Positions 1 to 12,904 of a stretch of 64,000 bases of DNA are shown piece after piece. Within the stretch, counting starts at the first letter, position 1. Each line of letters opens with the position of its first letter. The DNA comes from Argopecten irradians (taxonomy: Eukaryota > Mollusca > Bivalvia > Pectinida > Pectinidae). Where the stretch lies: contig NC_091147.1 of the NCBI RefSeq assembly GCF_041381155.1, positions 28,121,349 through 28,185,348 of the forward strand, given 5' to 3'. The notes below the pieces were generated by a model. It ran no database searches and was not told the DNA's origin. It saw only the letters and a list, made by a program, of their open reading frames with translations. The position numbers and the translations under genes are program-made.

Positions 1-191
1 TCAGTCTCCAAGCATATCTTAGCACCATCCTAACTGTACTACAACGAATCAAATATTCATTATGTTTTTTCTAAACATCTATTTCATTTTTAATTTCGAT
101 TTATTTCTTAATGTTTCTTTCTGCTACCTTTTTACCTTGTATATTAAAAATTTCCATCTAATGAATATATCCAAAAAAGTTTGGTTTTTAC

Positions 192-369
192 TCAATCAGG
201 GTCAAATTTGGCTTTTACTAATAATAGAACAGCTGCGTCCAGAACATCTGGCAGATTGGCTAGATTAGTCAGTGAGTTCCCCGTCTGATTACAATGCGTC
301 ACGTCGATCTCTGTGCTACCAAGTCGACATTGTTTATCAGGACTCTCTTGCAGACAGTCCCAGACAGTT
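192..369 (-). CDS. Possible terminal exon of an unrecognised gene
   Basis: A minus-strand open frame ends at a TGA near 192 and can begin after a pyrimidine-rich AG acceptor at about 370-371. The peptide has three cysteines (in DCLQE, KQCRL and THCNQ) and a hydrophobic stretch near its end (DAAVLLLV), so it reads more like protein than chance translation. I do not recognise a family. Upstream exons would have to lie to the right, between here and the LRR gene on the opposite strand, and I could not identify them. It may equally be a chance frame. Confidence 0.2.
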
Positions 370-434
370 CTGGTAGACAGGCGGCGTGAAGAAGGCGGCA
401 CGGTAAGAACACAGGATAATTTCAACAAACTCAC

Positions 435-1085
435 AGAGTTTCAATACACGTAAAATGTCTTTTACAGAAGCATCTCTTCGCTTAAACAAGTCTATTATTA
501 CATTCCTTCATTATGTAATCAACTTACTATTATTCATTTAAGCATTGATGTCACTATATTCCATCGGGGTATCAAAGAAATTTTGTTTGCGAACTGTGTG
601 AATCCGCGTAGAGGATTCTCACAAAAGTTTGCAAACAAAATTTATTTCATAACCGGATGAAGTTAAGAAATAGTTACATCGATGCTTCTAATTTATTTTT
701 CAGACTACTTGATAAAACAGATACGTTTAAATGTACGATTCCATTGATTTCCCAATGCATTATATTTTCTAAATCAATACGCAACGTCGACGTATCTTTT
801 GTGACGTCATGATAACGTCGGGTATCTGTCAATCAGAAAGTCGGATTTAGTATGAAAACAAATAAAAACTAATTATTTAATGTTAACAATGCCATCCATG
901 TTCTGTTGTCTAACATAACATTTGAGCACAATGAATATCGCTGAAATCGAACATCGTACGTGTATAGCTTGAAAAAAACCATAGTAAAGACAAGAGAAAA
1001 TATACCTTTCACGCATACAAGACGTCGTTTAATATATATTTGAAGTTGTTTGATTCTCTTTCAGTATAGTCCAAATCAGTTCGCC
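435..1085. other. Gene-free stretch upstream of the LRR gene
   Basis: AT-rich DNA that probably holds the promoter and 5' UTR of the LRR gene. A pyrimidine-rich AG at 1061-1064 just before the start codon could be the acceptor of a 5' UTR intron. No TATA box or other site can be assigned with confidence. Confidence 0.3.
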
Positions 1086-3643
1086 ATGAAGACAATTACA
1101 TTCGTGAGTACTTGGCCAGATTTAATATCACTATTTTTTTTCTTCTTTTAAAGTTATATGTGCTATAACTGGGTAAAAATTGATATGCTATTTTTTTTCT
1201 TCAGTTATTTATTGACAATCATTCATTTGATGAATTATGCTGTGAAAATCATTCAAAGGCACAGACATAAATCTATAATGCTTTCTAGACATTAACTTCG
1301 TTTCTTGTAGTTAATTTATGCTATATAAATATTATTGTTTTTACATTTTACGTATATTTAGTTTAAATAAAATTTATAGAAGTCACTTTATATTTACTAA
1401 CATCACTGTAATAAATCCAAAAAGAAAAAGAAGACCACAAATTGGCTCTGTGCTTTACTCGTTTGTACTTATTATGTTGCATTGTAGACGTATTTATCAT
1501 AAAGAATTGCCAATATTCATTTAAAAATCTTACTACTGGACTTTGTCAGAATTTCTTATTTTAGTAATACACTTACCATGTTGAGGTACCGAATTAAAAA
1601 TTGTCTTGACTTTATCACTTTAAAGTGCCGTAATTGGGCGAAATTTTTGACATTATATCATTTCAGTAATTTGTTGCAAAGTATGATGCCATATAAACTG
1701 TAGTAATAATGCACTGTAAAATTATTTTTTTATGCATTATGTATATTTAGATGGAATCATACGTGCAGAAGCCATTAAAAATAACTAATAACACTGTAAA
1801 ATTAAATGTGAATTGGAATTGTAGATCACATCCTGGTTTAATGGTCTGACATAATGGTCTAAATATTATTATTCTAGTAGCTCTACTTCAAACCTTTGCA
1901 TTTTAAATATTATAATTATCTAAATCAAAATGTCGGTACATTTTGGTGGTGAATAAAATATCAAAACCTCTTCTTGATTCGTCAGCATGAAAGTACATTT
2001 GGATGTGAATTCTGCACTTTTGATATATATAAACATGTTTTGCTGTATAGGTTCTAATGATATACTGCGGGATTGACGGTAATTCCTAACCTTTTAGTCT
2101 TCAGAAAAATAGCATTCGGTTGATACGAAGACATATGCCCTGGTCAGCGCTATGGTTCAGTTTCTATTTATGACGCATTTGTCTAATAATGTTGCAACCA
2201 TGTCAGTTAATACTGCTGTATTCTTTGTTTCAGTTGCTGGTGATACTCTACTTGTCGACGCTCATTGAAGGCGGCGTGGTTTCTTGTCCTGCTAATGACA
2301 ACTCCGTCTATCCCTCTCTCAAATGTTCCTGTGTGAAAGGTGACCTTCTCTGTCAGAATTTGACCTCTTGGAACCAACTAACATCACCTCTAGAGTTAAA
2401 TGTTCTTACCATTACCGATAGTCCCGGATTTCAGCTACACAACAACACCTTTGGTATGTTAACAGTTGGCAGATTAACCATTTCCAATTCGAATCTGAGA
2501 AACAGGGATATTGAATTAAACGCGTTCGGTGGTTTGACTGTCAACGATCTTGACTTGAGCAACAACCGCCTTGGACATATTCCCAAAGCCGTTAGATATA
2601 TTCCAAACTTACAAGGACTGGATGTTTCAGGTAATGGCATTGATGATGATTCTTTTACTTCTAATGAACAGACTGAAACTATGAAACAGCTTGGTAACTC
2701 ACTGGTAAGGTTTGCGTTTGGTTCCAAAGACATAAGCATTTGGCCGAAGTCATTAAAGCATTTCCCAAGACTTGAGGAACTGAACTGTACGAGTGCTGCT
2801 TTTACTCGTATGTCCATTGATTCATTTTACGGTTACGAGAATACGCTAAAGAAGCTTAGAATCAGTGACACTGACCTTTTCTCTGTGCCTTTAGCTTTTG
2901 GGCACCTGAGGTATCTGACAGAGCTCATCCTTGACCACAACCATAATATTGGAGACTACGGTATGAATGTTCCCATCGTCACAGCAGTCTTAACACACTT
3001 AGCGAAAATTTCACTTGATGATGACAATATAACCACCTTTCCAAGTATTCTCGGAAAATTCCAAAACCTTACACAAATTTCAATGAATCAAAATAGCCTT
3101 AAATTCGTGAGCGAAGAATCTGCTAAAAACATCTACAAGACGACTCATTTAAGCCTCCGTAACTCTGGCATCACCCGCATACCAGGCACTCTCCAGTACA
3201 TCAGCTCATTGGTGTCCATTGACCTATCTAACAATGGGATACATACAATTGAGCGGAAGGACTTGCAAGAACTCAGGAACCTTCAGGAACTCAAACTCAA
3301 TGATAATCCAATTATTTATCTGTCCGATTATGCATTCACAAAGTCTGAAAATGTAAATTTGGTCGAAATGAGAAATACTAATCTCACCAAAATTCCGTGC
3401 GGCGTGAAAATCCTAAAACTATCTAACCACGACGTGAAGCTTGACTTCAGAGGGAACAAGATTGAATGCACGTGTGAACTGCGCTGGTTGTACGACTGGC
3501 GTAACGGAGGATACAACGAATTAAGCCATAAGCTAGAAGTTCTGGGAGATTGTGTGACAATTCAGAGCTCTCTACAAGATTACCTTGAAAAGAATTTAGA
3601 ACAATGCCCAAAATACAACAGTTGCACTTTTAATGGTGAATAG
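1086..3643 (+). CDS. Secreted leucine-rich-repeat protein (two coding exons)
   Basis: Exon 1 (1086-1103) encodes MKTITF and ends at a GTGAGT donor. Exon 2 (2234-3643) follows a TTTGTTTCAG acceptor in phase 0 and starts LLVILYLSTLIEGG. The join gives a classical signal peptide and a protein of about 475 residues. The in-frame ATG at 2189 lies in the intron and gives a poorer leader, so I prefer 1086. After the signal comes a cysteine-bearing N-cap, then about eleven degenerate LRRs (for example LNDLDLSNN-like and SLVSIDLSNNGIHTIE), then a cysteine cap beginning NKIECTCELRWLYDW with further cysteines to the end. No transmembrane segment follows, so secretion is inferred. The organisation resembles molluscan extracellular LRR proteins that databases often name after the non-catalytic subunit of Oplophorus luciferase; that name says little about function. 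Binding of a protein or glycan partner is likely but unproven. An ATTAAA at 3728-3733 may be the poly(A) signal. Confidence 0.8.
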
Positions 3644-3895
3644 TCATTGATGAAAAACGAATACCAGTGGAAAGTAATTTTATAATAATAAGTATGTACA
3701 TATGACTTGTGATGTATGAGTTTCCATATTAAAATTTTTAAAAAAATGTAAATCCTCCTTTTCGTCTTTTCCCAAAGAAATACTAACGGTAAAGATTCGA
3801 GACAAGGGTTTTGTAAGGTTAATTTATAAACTTTAATTATAAAAAAATACATTATCTAGTTTACTTGTATACAACATAAAATGACATATGATTAT

Positions 3896-4759
3896 AAGGT
3901 CGGATCGGAGCCCCTTGAAAGTTAGGGGGGTATACAGGAGGGGCAATTTTCTGTTTTGTCCAGTTTTGAAGGAACCAAATGATGTTTTTGAACGAGGCTT
4001 AGTGTCAAAATAATAAACCACAAACAAAATGGTCTATATCATATTAGACTCCATTGAGCAATATATTTGCATGTTATAAACTTAGGTTAAGAATATTGTC
4101 GACGGGATGGAATTGGGGAGGGGAAGCAGGTGGGGAAAGAAGATTTTTTTTAATTAAAAATGTATTTTACGTTCAGAATTAAGATAAACTGGCTCAAATA
4201 TTACTATTTTTCCCTAATGAATGACATTTGAAAGAATGTAATTATATATAATACAATGCACATTTTAAAACATTTACAAAGGCATTATTGCATTTCAAAA
4301 TTTTAAAGTAAAGTTTTTGTGCAAGTACATGACCCTCTGAACATAAGAAAAACCTTTAGTGTTGTTTTAAAGTTTAAAAATCAAAAATCCCTCTCCCTCC
4401 TGCCCCTGCTCCCCCTCCCAAATCCGATCTCATTCAAAATATTCTGGCTTAAGTTTATAATTGTCCAATTCAATCTAATAAAATGTATATAACATTTTTC
4501 TGGCATATTACGGTAACAGATGAACTTTATTCTTAATTAATTAACATTTAACAAAATTAGGTCACTGTGACCTATTTTTAACATTAAGTTATATTTTCCA
4601 AAATGTACTGCTTTCAACATATAAATGCATCATAATTCATGAAAAATCATTCAAAAATATCATTTGGTTCCGAAGAAACGGGACAAAAAAAAAAACAGAA
4701 AATTGTCCCTACTGTTTCACCCCCACCCCATTTCTCACAAGGAACTCAGGCCTGACCTT
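3896..4759. mobile_element. Long imperfect fold-back element (864 bp)
   Basis: The ends are inverted copies: both carry CAATTTTCTGTTTT and GGAACCAAATGAT blocks, and the outermost bases read AAGGTC and GACCTT. The symmetry goes inward: a G-rich run near 4105-4135 (GGGGAGGGGAAGCAGG) faces its C-rich counterpart near 4385-4420. The whole unit is therefore a degenerate palindrome with no coding frame. A target-site duplication is not clear. It sits about 250 bp after the LRR gene stop codon. Confidence 0.6.
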
Positions 4760-6261
4760 AATAATATATCATATCATCTAATTTGACAGTTCTCTGTTTT
4801 GGTGATACTTGCTGTTTCCGGTTAGTTATTGAAGCCTGCACCAAGCTGATGGTTTCATTATTTTATTTTTAAATTTTAATTTGCTTTTGGGTCGAATGTG
4901 TGGAAATGTATCGAAAAATTTCATGAAATCAATGTATAGTGTTTCGATTGGTCCTCCTTGATTAAAAATATCCGACCATTTGTCAATTACTTAGTTGTAA
5001 AACAGTTGATCTGCCATCGGCGAATCCATATTGATGAATTTTTCAGGTGAACCATTATTTTATTCCGTAGGCCTGTAATATTTCCATAATTTTACACTGG
5101 TTAAACTCACTAATTGACTTTGAATGTTCGAGGACTGTCTTTTTTGTGAATCGAAGTAACCTAGTTGTCCTTCCAACTATCTGTCAGCGGGAAGTACTCC
5201 AAATCTGCGTGATTGCTGACATTGTGTTCAATAAGACATACGTTGTAATATCCTCTCTTAATTAAGTATTTTAGAATGAATATAATCTGATACTGCTGAT
5301 TTTCTATAATTAATGGTCTGAAACGTTAAAAATGCTCCATTGCTGACAGGCTTTTATTAAACGATACCCATCATTAGTACAATAACTCATAAAATACATA
5401 TCAATTGATTTATTTTTCTTTTGTTACATGAGCAATAATTATTTTTAATATTATTCATTTTGAAGTACAATAAGAAGCTCTAAAGTCTCAATGGTGGTAA
5501 TGGTGTAAAGTAAGTAACTTGTGTAACTGAAGAAAAACACTTAATTGTCATATTCTGTTTAAATTGAGAAAACGATCATTCGTCAGTTGTCGAGATTGTT
5601 TGAATATTTAAAGTTTGGTAGTTTCAGTAGTAAAGTGTGCATTTTTATTTGTCGGTTATCGAGTACATTGCCTTTCGGTTCGACTGTAATGACACTTGGG
5701 ACAGAATCTGTAAACATGTGTACCTTTTGTAAGTATTTTCATCTTGATCAGTCTTTGCAGTAATAGTTTTGTTTTCATACATATTACGCAGTTCAATTTC
5801 AATTTCAAACAACTCTATTGACAAAAAAACTATCTTTGCCTATATAGATCTTTTATCACATAAAACGAGAACAAAAATTGTCATCTAATTCCAAATGAAG
5901 AGAGATAACTCTTATATGAGTATTACTTTAAAAACAAACTCTAAATAATGTAGTAGTCAATAAGAATGTAACTATTGTTTAAATGGGTTTATATATGTCA
6001 GAATGACTTATTCCTATTTTTACACCTAAAATAGCAAAAATGGATTCACTATTTCACAGTGACTACGTGCGGAGACTATATCTATACAACTAATGAATAT
6101 AATTGATAAAAAACAATTGATATAAGTTCATTCAGAGAGAATTGGCAATCCATAACCAAGCTATGTTTAATTCGACGATTTAGAGTGCCTTCTGCATTGA
6201 TGGTTTACACACAGGCGAAATTTAGTACAACATCGGCGTTGCCTGGTAGTGCCGAACCAAT
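4760..6261. other. AT-rich gene-free stretch with one MITE
   Basis: Apart from the degenerate MITE at 5330-5597 I see no gene, RNA or tandem repeat here. All open frames are short and have no recognisable domain. Confidence 0.4.
5330..5597 (+). mobile_element. Degenerate copy of the ATGCTCCACCG MITE family
   Basis: The left end (AATGCTCCATTGCTGACAGG, after TTAA) and an interior block resembling GGTGTAAAGTAAGTAACTT match the better copies at 34797 and 37489. The right end (CGTCAGTTGTCGAGA) is strongly decayed. It is the oldest-looking of the three copies. No coding capacity. Confidence 0.55.
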
Positions 6262-6430
6262 CTTGAAGCTGGATTTAGGATGACATCGGACCGGGAACTG
6301 AGCCTTGGGGTACTCCTGCTTTTATAGATATATAAATGTTGAGGCCGATTCTTCTGTTAAAACTCTTTGCGTCCTATCATTCAAGTAATCTTTAAACCAG
6401 TCGAATAACCTCTCTACCATATAATTGTAA
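6262..6430 (-). pseudogene. LINE reverse-transcriptase fragment
   Basis: On the minus strand two frames give LFDWFKDYLNDRTQRV and then KAGVPQGSVPGP. Together they correspond to the stretch before and including the GVPQGSVLGP motif of non-LTR reverse transcriptases. One frameshift lies between them, near 6325. Nothing else of the element is recognisable on either side, so this is a short fossil. The clade cannot be told from so little sequence. Confidence 0.6.
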
Positions 6431-9064
6431 ATTTATGTAGACGACCAACATTTCTCGCACCTCGGACAGGGCAATCTCACATGATACCCGGTGCTAGATT
6501 TTTCTATTTCGTCCGATCTGTTTGGTACCTTTATGCGAATTTTGGCGGAATTTTACGCCATTCATGTAACAGTCCGCGCATGTGACGTCAAACTCTCGAA
6601 CCGGTGACGTCACAAGCATCAGATAATCAATATTATTAGAAATATGTGCATTCAGTCATTTACCATGTTTTGTTCGGTTGTTGTTTTTAATTATGAAAAG
6701 AGTATGTACCGATTGATCATCGTTTGTCTTCGATATAACCGAACTATAGTTTTATGCGGAATGACTGAAATCGAAGCGCAGATGAAATGGTTAATCGGCT
6801 TTGAACCAGGAGGCCCAAGACGGGATAGTTTTACACTCTGAACGCGTATATAGATGGGTTTTGTTATATCTTAGAGGCGCGATAATTTCTTAGTATATGC
6901 CAAATCCTATCATACGCTTTGCTTATATCGATCCAGGCATCGAATTACATGTATATTAATTAAGATGAATTTATAGAAGCTGATTCACTATTAATTTGAA
7001 AATAATACTATTATTTAACAGAAAATTAAACGTATTCAAACAATATTTTATAAATTAAATTGCTAAAACATAATATGATGAATATTGGTGTGTAATTAAT
7101 TACATTATTTATGAGGCCTGTTTCATTGTGTTTAAGCACATTTTTCCTAGAAAAGGGGATAACTTCACTTTGGATGGTTTTATCAAAAATGAAAGACGAT
7201 GGAAGGATGACAAATTTTTTTTTTAATTAGAGTATGTAATTATAATGTCATCAGGTCCAATCGCCCTCTCCATTTAAAATAGAGATTTGTCGGTCTCGGA
7301 TTTTTCCTGTTTGTATATTATTATCATGTTTTGTATTGCATACATTGTAAAGGGATTTATTAAAGTCTCAGGGATTGGGTTGATATTGTCAGATAAAGTA
7401 ATTATAGAAGTAAAATATGAATTTATAAATTCTACTTTATCAATCAAACGATGTTTAATAAAGGAATAGGCATACTTAAATAGAGGAATAAATTTATCTT
7501 TATTACTTTCCACCATTTGCTAGGAGAAGTATTTCTATCTGACAGAGACTTTTGTAAATTTCCAATACACTGTACGTGCTTTTTTTTTTTTTTTTTTTTT
7601 TTTTGCTTTATTTTGAAAATGGTATCATTTCTTAACTGTCTTTGCTAGTGCTATACGTTTTCGTAAGTCAAGTTAAGGATTTACTTGCATAGATATTTTA
7701 TGTCATGGAGATTTATCACAATCATCCGAGAGCACTGACAGTAAACTTAGGGTTTGTCCATACAATTCAATCTACATAATAGATAACTCTTCAAAATTCA
7801 AACTTTTGATTTATTTTGGACTTTTTTGTGAAATCCTTACGCCGTTACCCGAGCCAGTACTAGAAGCACCAACGCCATTTTTCATTTATGGGACGATAAA
7901 GTACATTTTAAGGCAATGAACATGCTCCTTACAAACAAAGTCAATTTGTATAAAGTTTCGTGATTGCATTTCCTCCGCCCTCTTTTTATTTCTGTTTCCT
8001 TTCATGTCTTATTCGGTTCTTAATATAAAAAAAAAATATGAAGTGCATATTGTATGTAATCCAAAATATGATGGAGTCTAGCACTATAGTCACTTCAGCG
8101 ACTAAATGTCATAAGAATGTAGAGGGAATAATTAACTGTATACAAGCTTACTGCTGGATTTCCATTACATTCTGTCTTTTGATAGATTTGTAATTGTACA
8201 TTTTCTATTATTAATTGATACCTTTTTTGATTGAAATGGGTGATCTTATCTTACGTTTCATGTTATCGTATAACCTAATACGGTCATTTAATAAAAATCA
8301 ACCGATTTGACCTTTCACATTCTGGAGGTTAACTATGGTGCAAAGGTAAAAAGACTGAATGAGTGCCGAAGATGTGGATTTCTAGCCAGGACAACTCAAT
8401 ATCAATCTGTCATTCATGGTCTTAATGTGATTGATATCATTCATCTAAGTAGGATATTGTCAACATCGTAAGTAATTTTACATAAATGTAATAAGTTATA
8501 ATGGGGAGTTGTTTGTGTCTATCTACAGAGATAGATAACAGCCTTAACGACAGCATGGTTTATTTAGTTTACTATTGACTAACGCATCGACATTTATTGA
8601 AAATAATAATTTATATTATCATAAGGCGTGGATATAATATTATATGTTTGACTTTCTGAAATTGGATATTAAACTCTTTAATTTCAGATATGTTGACCAG
8701 ACCCAATTAGAAACAACCTCCCACTCTCATACCATTGTATCGAAGTCCTGTTCGTAGACAGTCTTAATCCTGTCATAGTTAAGGTCGGTACAGTACTTAT
8801 CAGTTCTAACACTAGTGTCATAGGTTCATTTAATCTTCCCTTCCTTCATTAACTTCCGTTTGACCTTGTCCTTCCCTCATTTAAAGGTTATGTCCCACCC
8901 TATACTCACTTCTATAGGTTCGTTTAAAACTTAGACAATGTCTCTATGCCCCGCTATAAAACTGTGGAAATTCATAGTATTAATGTTGTTGTTCTCGTCC
9001 ACATTTCCATTGTTTAATGTTAGTGGTTTCTTTTGTCTCTAATAGGGTCACCTCTACTTTGGTG
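6431..9064. other. Gene-free AT-rich stretch
   Basis: No gene recognised. A T homopolymer of about 25 bases lies at 7580-7604. A segment near 7880-7955 (CGCCATTTTTCATTTATGGG onward) is repeated with divergence near 36217-36290, which marks it as a dispersed repeat. Everything else is unassigned. Confidence 0.4.
7580..7604 (+). repeat. T homopolymer
   Basis: About 25 consecutive T residues. It may be the poly(A) tail of a minus-strand retroposed sequence, but no body of such an element is recognisable beside it. Confidence 0.7.
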
Positions 9065-12000
9065 TACTCCTAGTTAGTGTTCTATTAGCTAGCTAACTTT
9101 AGTATGCTATCAACAAGCTTAGTTAAGAATACTAATAGTTACAATGCAGCTTTAGTGTAATACACTATTAATTAGCTAATTTAAGTGGCATTTATTAGCT
9201 TAGGTGTACTATACTAAAGGTAGCTAACTTTAGTAAACCAATAGTTAGCTTTAGTGTAGTTTGCTATTAACTAGCTAACTTTAAGTGAACCATTAGTTAG
9301 CTTTAGTGTAGTATGCTATAAACTAGCTAACTTTAGTGAACCACGTGTTAGCTTTAGTGTAGTATGCTATAAACTAGCTAACTTTAGTGAACCACGTGTT
9401 AGCTTTAGTGTGGTATGCTATAAACTAGCTAACTTTAGTGAACCATTAGTTAGCTTTAGTGTAGTATATCAACTAGCTAACTTTAGTACACTATTAGTTA
9501 TAGTTTTAGTGTAGTATGCTATGAACTAGCTAACTTTAGTAAACCATTAGTTAGCTTTAGTGTAGTATGCTATCAACTAGCTAACTTTAGTGACATTTAT
9601 TAGCTTTAGTGCAGTATGCTATCAACTAGCTAACTTTAGTGAACCATTAGTTAGCTTTAGTGTAGTATGCTATAAACTAGCTAACTTTAGTGAACCATTA
9701 ATTAGTTTTAGTGTAGGATACTATAAACTAGCTTTCTTTAGTGACATTTATTAGCATAAGTGTAGCATGCTATTAACTACCTTAATTTCGTGAAACATTA
9801 GTTAGCTTTAGTGTAGTATGCTATCAACTAGCTTACTTTAGTGACATTTGTTAGCTTTAGTGTAGTATGCTATAAACTAGCTAACTTTAGTGAACCATTC
9901 GTTAGCTTTAGTGTAGTATGATATTAACTAGCTAACTTTAGTGAACCATTAGTTAGCTTTAGTGTAGTATGCTATAAACTAGCTAACTTTAGTGAACCAT
10001 TCGTTAGCTTTAGTGTAGTATGATATTAACTAGCTAACTTTAGTGAACCATTAGTTAGCTTTAGTGTAGTATGCTATAAACTAGCTTACTTTAGTGACAT
10101 TTATTAGCTTAAATATAGTATGCCATTAACTAGCTAACTTTAGTGAACCACGTGTTAGCTTTAGTGTAGTATGCTGTAAACTAGCTAACTTTAGTGAATC
10201 ATTTGTTTAGCTTTAGTGTAATATATAAACAAGCTAACTTTAGTAAACTATTAGTTAGCTTTAGTGTAGTATATAAACTAGCTAACTTTAGTGAACTATT
10301 ATTTAGCTTTAGTGTAGTTTGCTATTAACTAGCTAAGTTTAGTGAAAATTAGTTAGCTTTAGTGTAGTATGCTGTTAACTAGCTAACTTTAGTGTTAACG
10401 TGTAACGTGTTAGCTTTAGTGTGGTATGCTATAAACTTGCTAACTTTAGTGAACCACGTGTTAGCTTTAGTGTAGTATGCTATAAACTAGCTAACTTTAG
10501 TGAACCATTAGTTAGCTTTAGTGTAGTATGCTATAAACTAGCTAACTTTAGTGAACCATTAGTTAGCTTTAGTGTAGTATGCTATAAACTAGCTTACTTT
10601 AGTGACATTTATTAGCTTTAGTGTAGTATGCCATTAACTAGCTAACTTTAGTGAACCATGTGTTAGCTTTAGTGTAGTATGCTATAAACTAGCTAACTTT
10701 AGTAAACTATTAGTTAGCTTTAGTGTAGTATATAAACTAGCTAACTTTAGTGAACCACGTGTTAGCTTTAGTGTAGTATGCTATTAACTAGCTAACTTTA
10801 GTGAACCATTATTTAGCTTTAGTGTAGTATGCTATAAATAGCTAACTTCAGTGAACCATTAGTTAGCTTTAGTGTAGTATGCTATAAACTAGCTAACTTC
10901 AGTGAACCATTAGTTAGCTTTAGTGTAGTATGCTATTAACTAGCTAACTTTAGTGATATTTATTAGCTTATGTGTAGTATACTAAAGGTAGCTAACTTTA
11001 GTGAACCATTAATAAGCTTTATTGCAGTATATCAACTAGCTAACTCTAGTAAACCATTAGTTAGCTTTAGTGTGGTATGCTATAAACTAGCTTACTTTAG
11101 TGAACCATAAGCATAAGTAAAGTATGCAATTAACTAGCTAACTTTAGTGAACCACGTGTTAGCATTAGTGTAGTGTGCTATCAACTAGCTTACTTTAGTG
11201 ACAATTATTAGCTTTAGTGTAGTATGCTATCAACTAGCTTACTTTAGTGACAATTATTAGCTTAAGTGTAGTATGCAATTAACTAGCTAACTTTAGTGAA
11301 CCACGTGTTAGCATTAGTGTAGTGTGCTATTAACAAGCTTACTTTAGTGAACCATTAGTTAGCTTTAGTGTAGTATGCTATCAACTAGCTTACTTTAGTG
11401 ACATTTATTAGCTTTAATGTAGTATGCCATTAACTAGCTAACTTTAGTGAACCATGTGTTAGCTTTAGTGTAGTATGCTATAAACTAGCTAACTTTAGTG
11501 AACCATTAGTTAGCTTTAGTGTAGTATGCTATTAACTAGCTAACTTTAGTGAACCATTAGTTAGCTTTAGTGTAGTATGCTATAAACTAGCTAACTTTAG
11601 TGATATTTATTAGCTTAGGTGTAGTATACTAAAGGTAGCTAACTTTAGTGAACCATTAATTATCTTTAGTGCAGTATATCAACTATCTAACTGTAGTAAA
11701 CCATTAGTTAGCTTTAGTGTGGTATACTATAAACTAGCTAACTCTAGTGAACCACGTGTTAGCTTTAGTGTGGTATGCTATAAACTAGCTAACTTTAGTG
11801 AACCACGTGTTAGCTTTAGTGTAGTATGCTATAAACTAGCTAACTTTAGTGAACCATAAGCATAATTGTATTATGCTATTAACTAGCTTACTTTCGTTAA
11901 CCATTAGTTAGCTTTAGTGTAGTATGCTATCAACTAGCTTACTTTAGTGACATTTGTTAGCTTTAGTGTAGTATGCTATAAACTAGCTAACTTTAGTGAA

Positions 12001-12130
12001 CCATTCGTTAGCTTTAGTGTAGTATGATATTAACTAGCTAACTTTAGTGAACCATTAGTTAGCTTTAGTGTAGTATGCTATAAACTAGCTAACTTTAGTG
12101 AACCATTAGTTAGCTTGAGTATATTACTAC
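9065..12130 (+). repeat. 51-bp minisatellite, about 60 units
   Basis: About 3.07 kb made of a 51-bp unit built from two related halves, one around GTTAGCTTTAGTGTAGTATG and the other around CTAGCTAACTTTAGTG. The unit is therefore probably a diverged dimer of a half-sized ancestor. Variants change ACCATTAG to ACCACGTG or to ACATTTATTAG. Blocks of variants recur in the same order about 2.1 kb apart (around 9835-10080 and 11935-12110), so multi-unit blocks have been duplicated. Edge units are the most diverged. Because 51 is divisible by three, open frames run through parts of the array; these are not taken as genes. Confidence 0.95.
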
Positions 12131-12904
12131 GTAGCTATGCTAAATTTATAAGAGGATTTAATCAAACTGCCCTGGTGTAAGTATAATGCTGGGTGTCTAT
12201 AGAAGTATGTTATTGTGAGATTGCACTTTAAATCGCGAATACTGTAAACTGATGTGGTAATTTTATTTTAGCGCTTTTCGCGTTATCTTTGAAGCTAATT
12301 CATGAACAGAGCTAAATCGTAAAAACGGGTACAAAGGGGAAATAAAGGCCTTATAGTTTTAACCGATCTAATACACTAAAGTATCTCGTGTACGTTGTTA
12401 AAGGCCTTGAGATAAAAATAAAACAGTCGCTGGTAAAAATAGAACACTATCGTTGGACATAGATAATACATGTAGGTGTTTTAAAGATAACACTAAAGTA
12501 TGCTAATAGACGTTCAAAAAGTACATCAACAGGGGGATGTGACCTTACTTATTAGCTTGAAAGATATACCAAGAATTAAAAATCAAACAACGGTCGACGC
12601 AATTGGTTTCTCCTCTATTGTGACGTTATATATCATAACATATTTAACAAGGTAAATAAAACGATCTATAATTCATTTGAACGAAGGTCGTATGTTACGA
12701 GTTTTTTAAATTAAGTATATATTTCATTTATTTGAAAATAATGAAATTACTGCTAAAACAAAGCATACATTGCGATCCTTATGAACTTTCAGCGGGGGTC
12801 AATTGGAATCGAACATGTTGCAGTATCATATAACATGACTATATTTGTAATGCCTATAAGCTCAACATTTTGCGATAATATTTATCAAAATGAATTAATA
12901 TGTT

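Noticed and set aside
2189-2233. Upstream ATG of the LRR open frame as the start codon
   Set aside because: It lies before a strong acceptor, and the spliced version gives a better signal peptide.
10421-10615. Open frame with 17-residue repeats in the 51-bp array
   Set aside because: A 51-bp period keeps any frame open; the frame covers only a few units and no domain, leader or splice context supports it.
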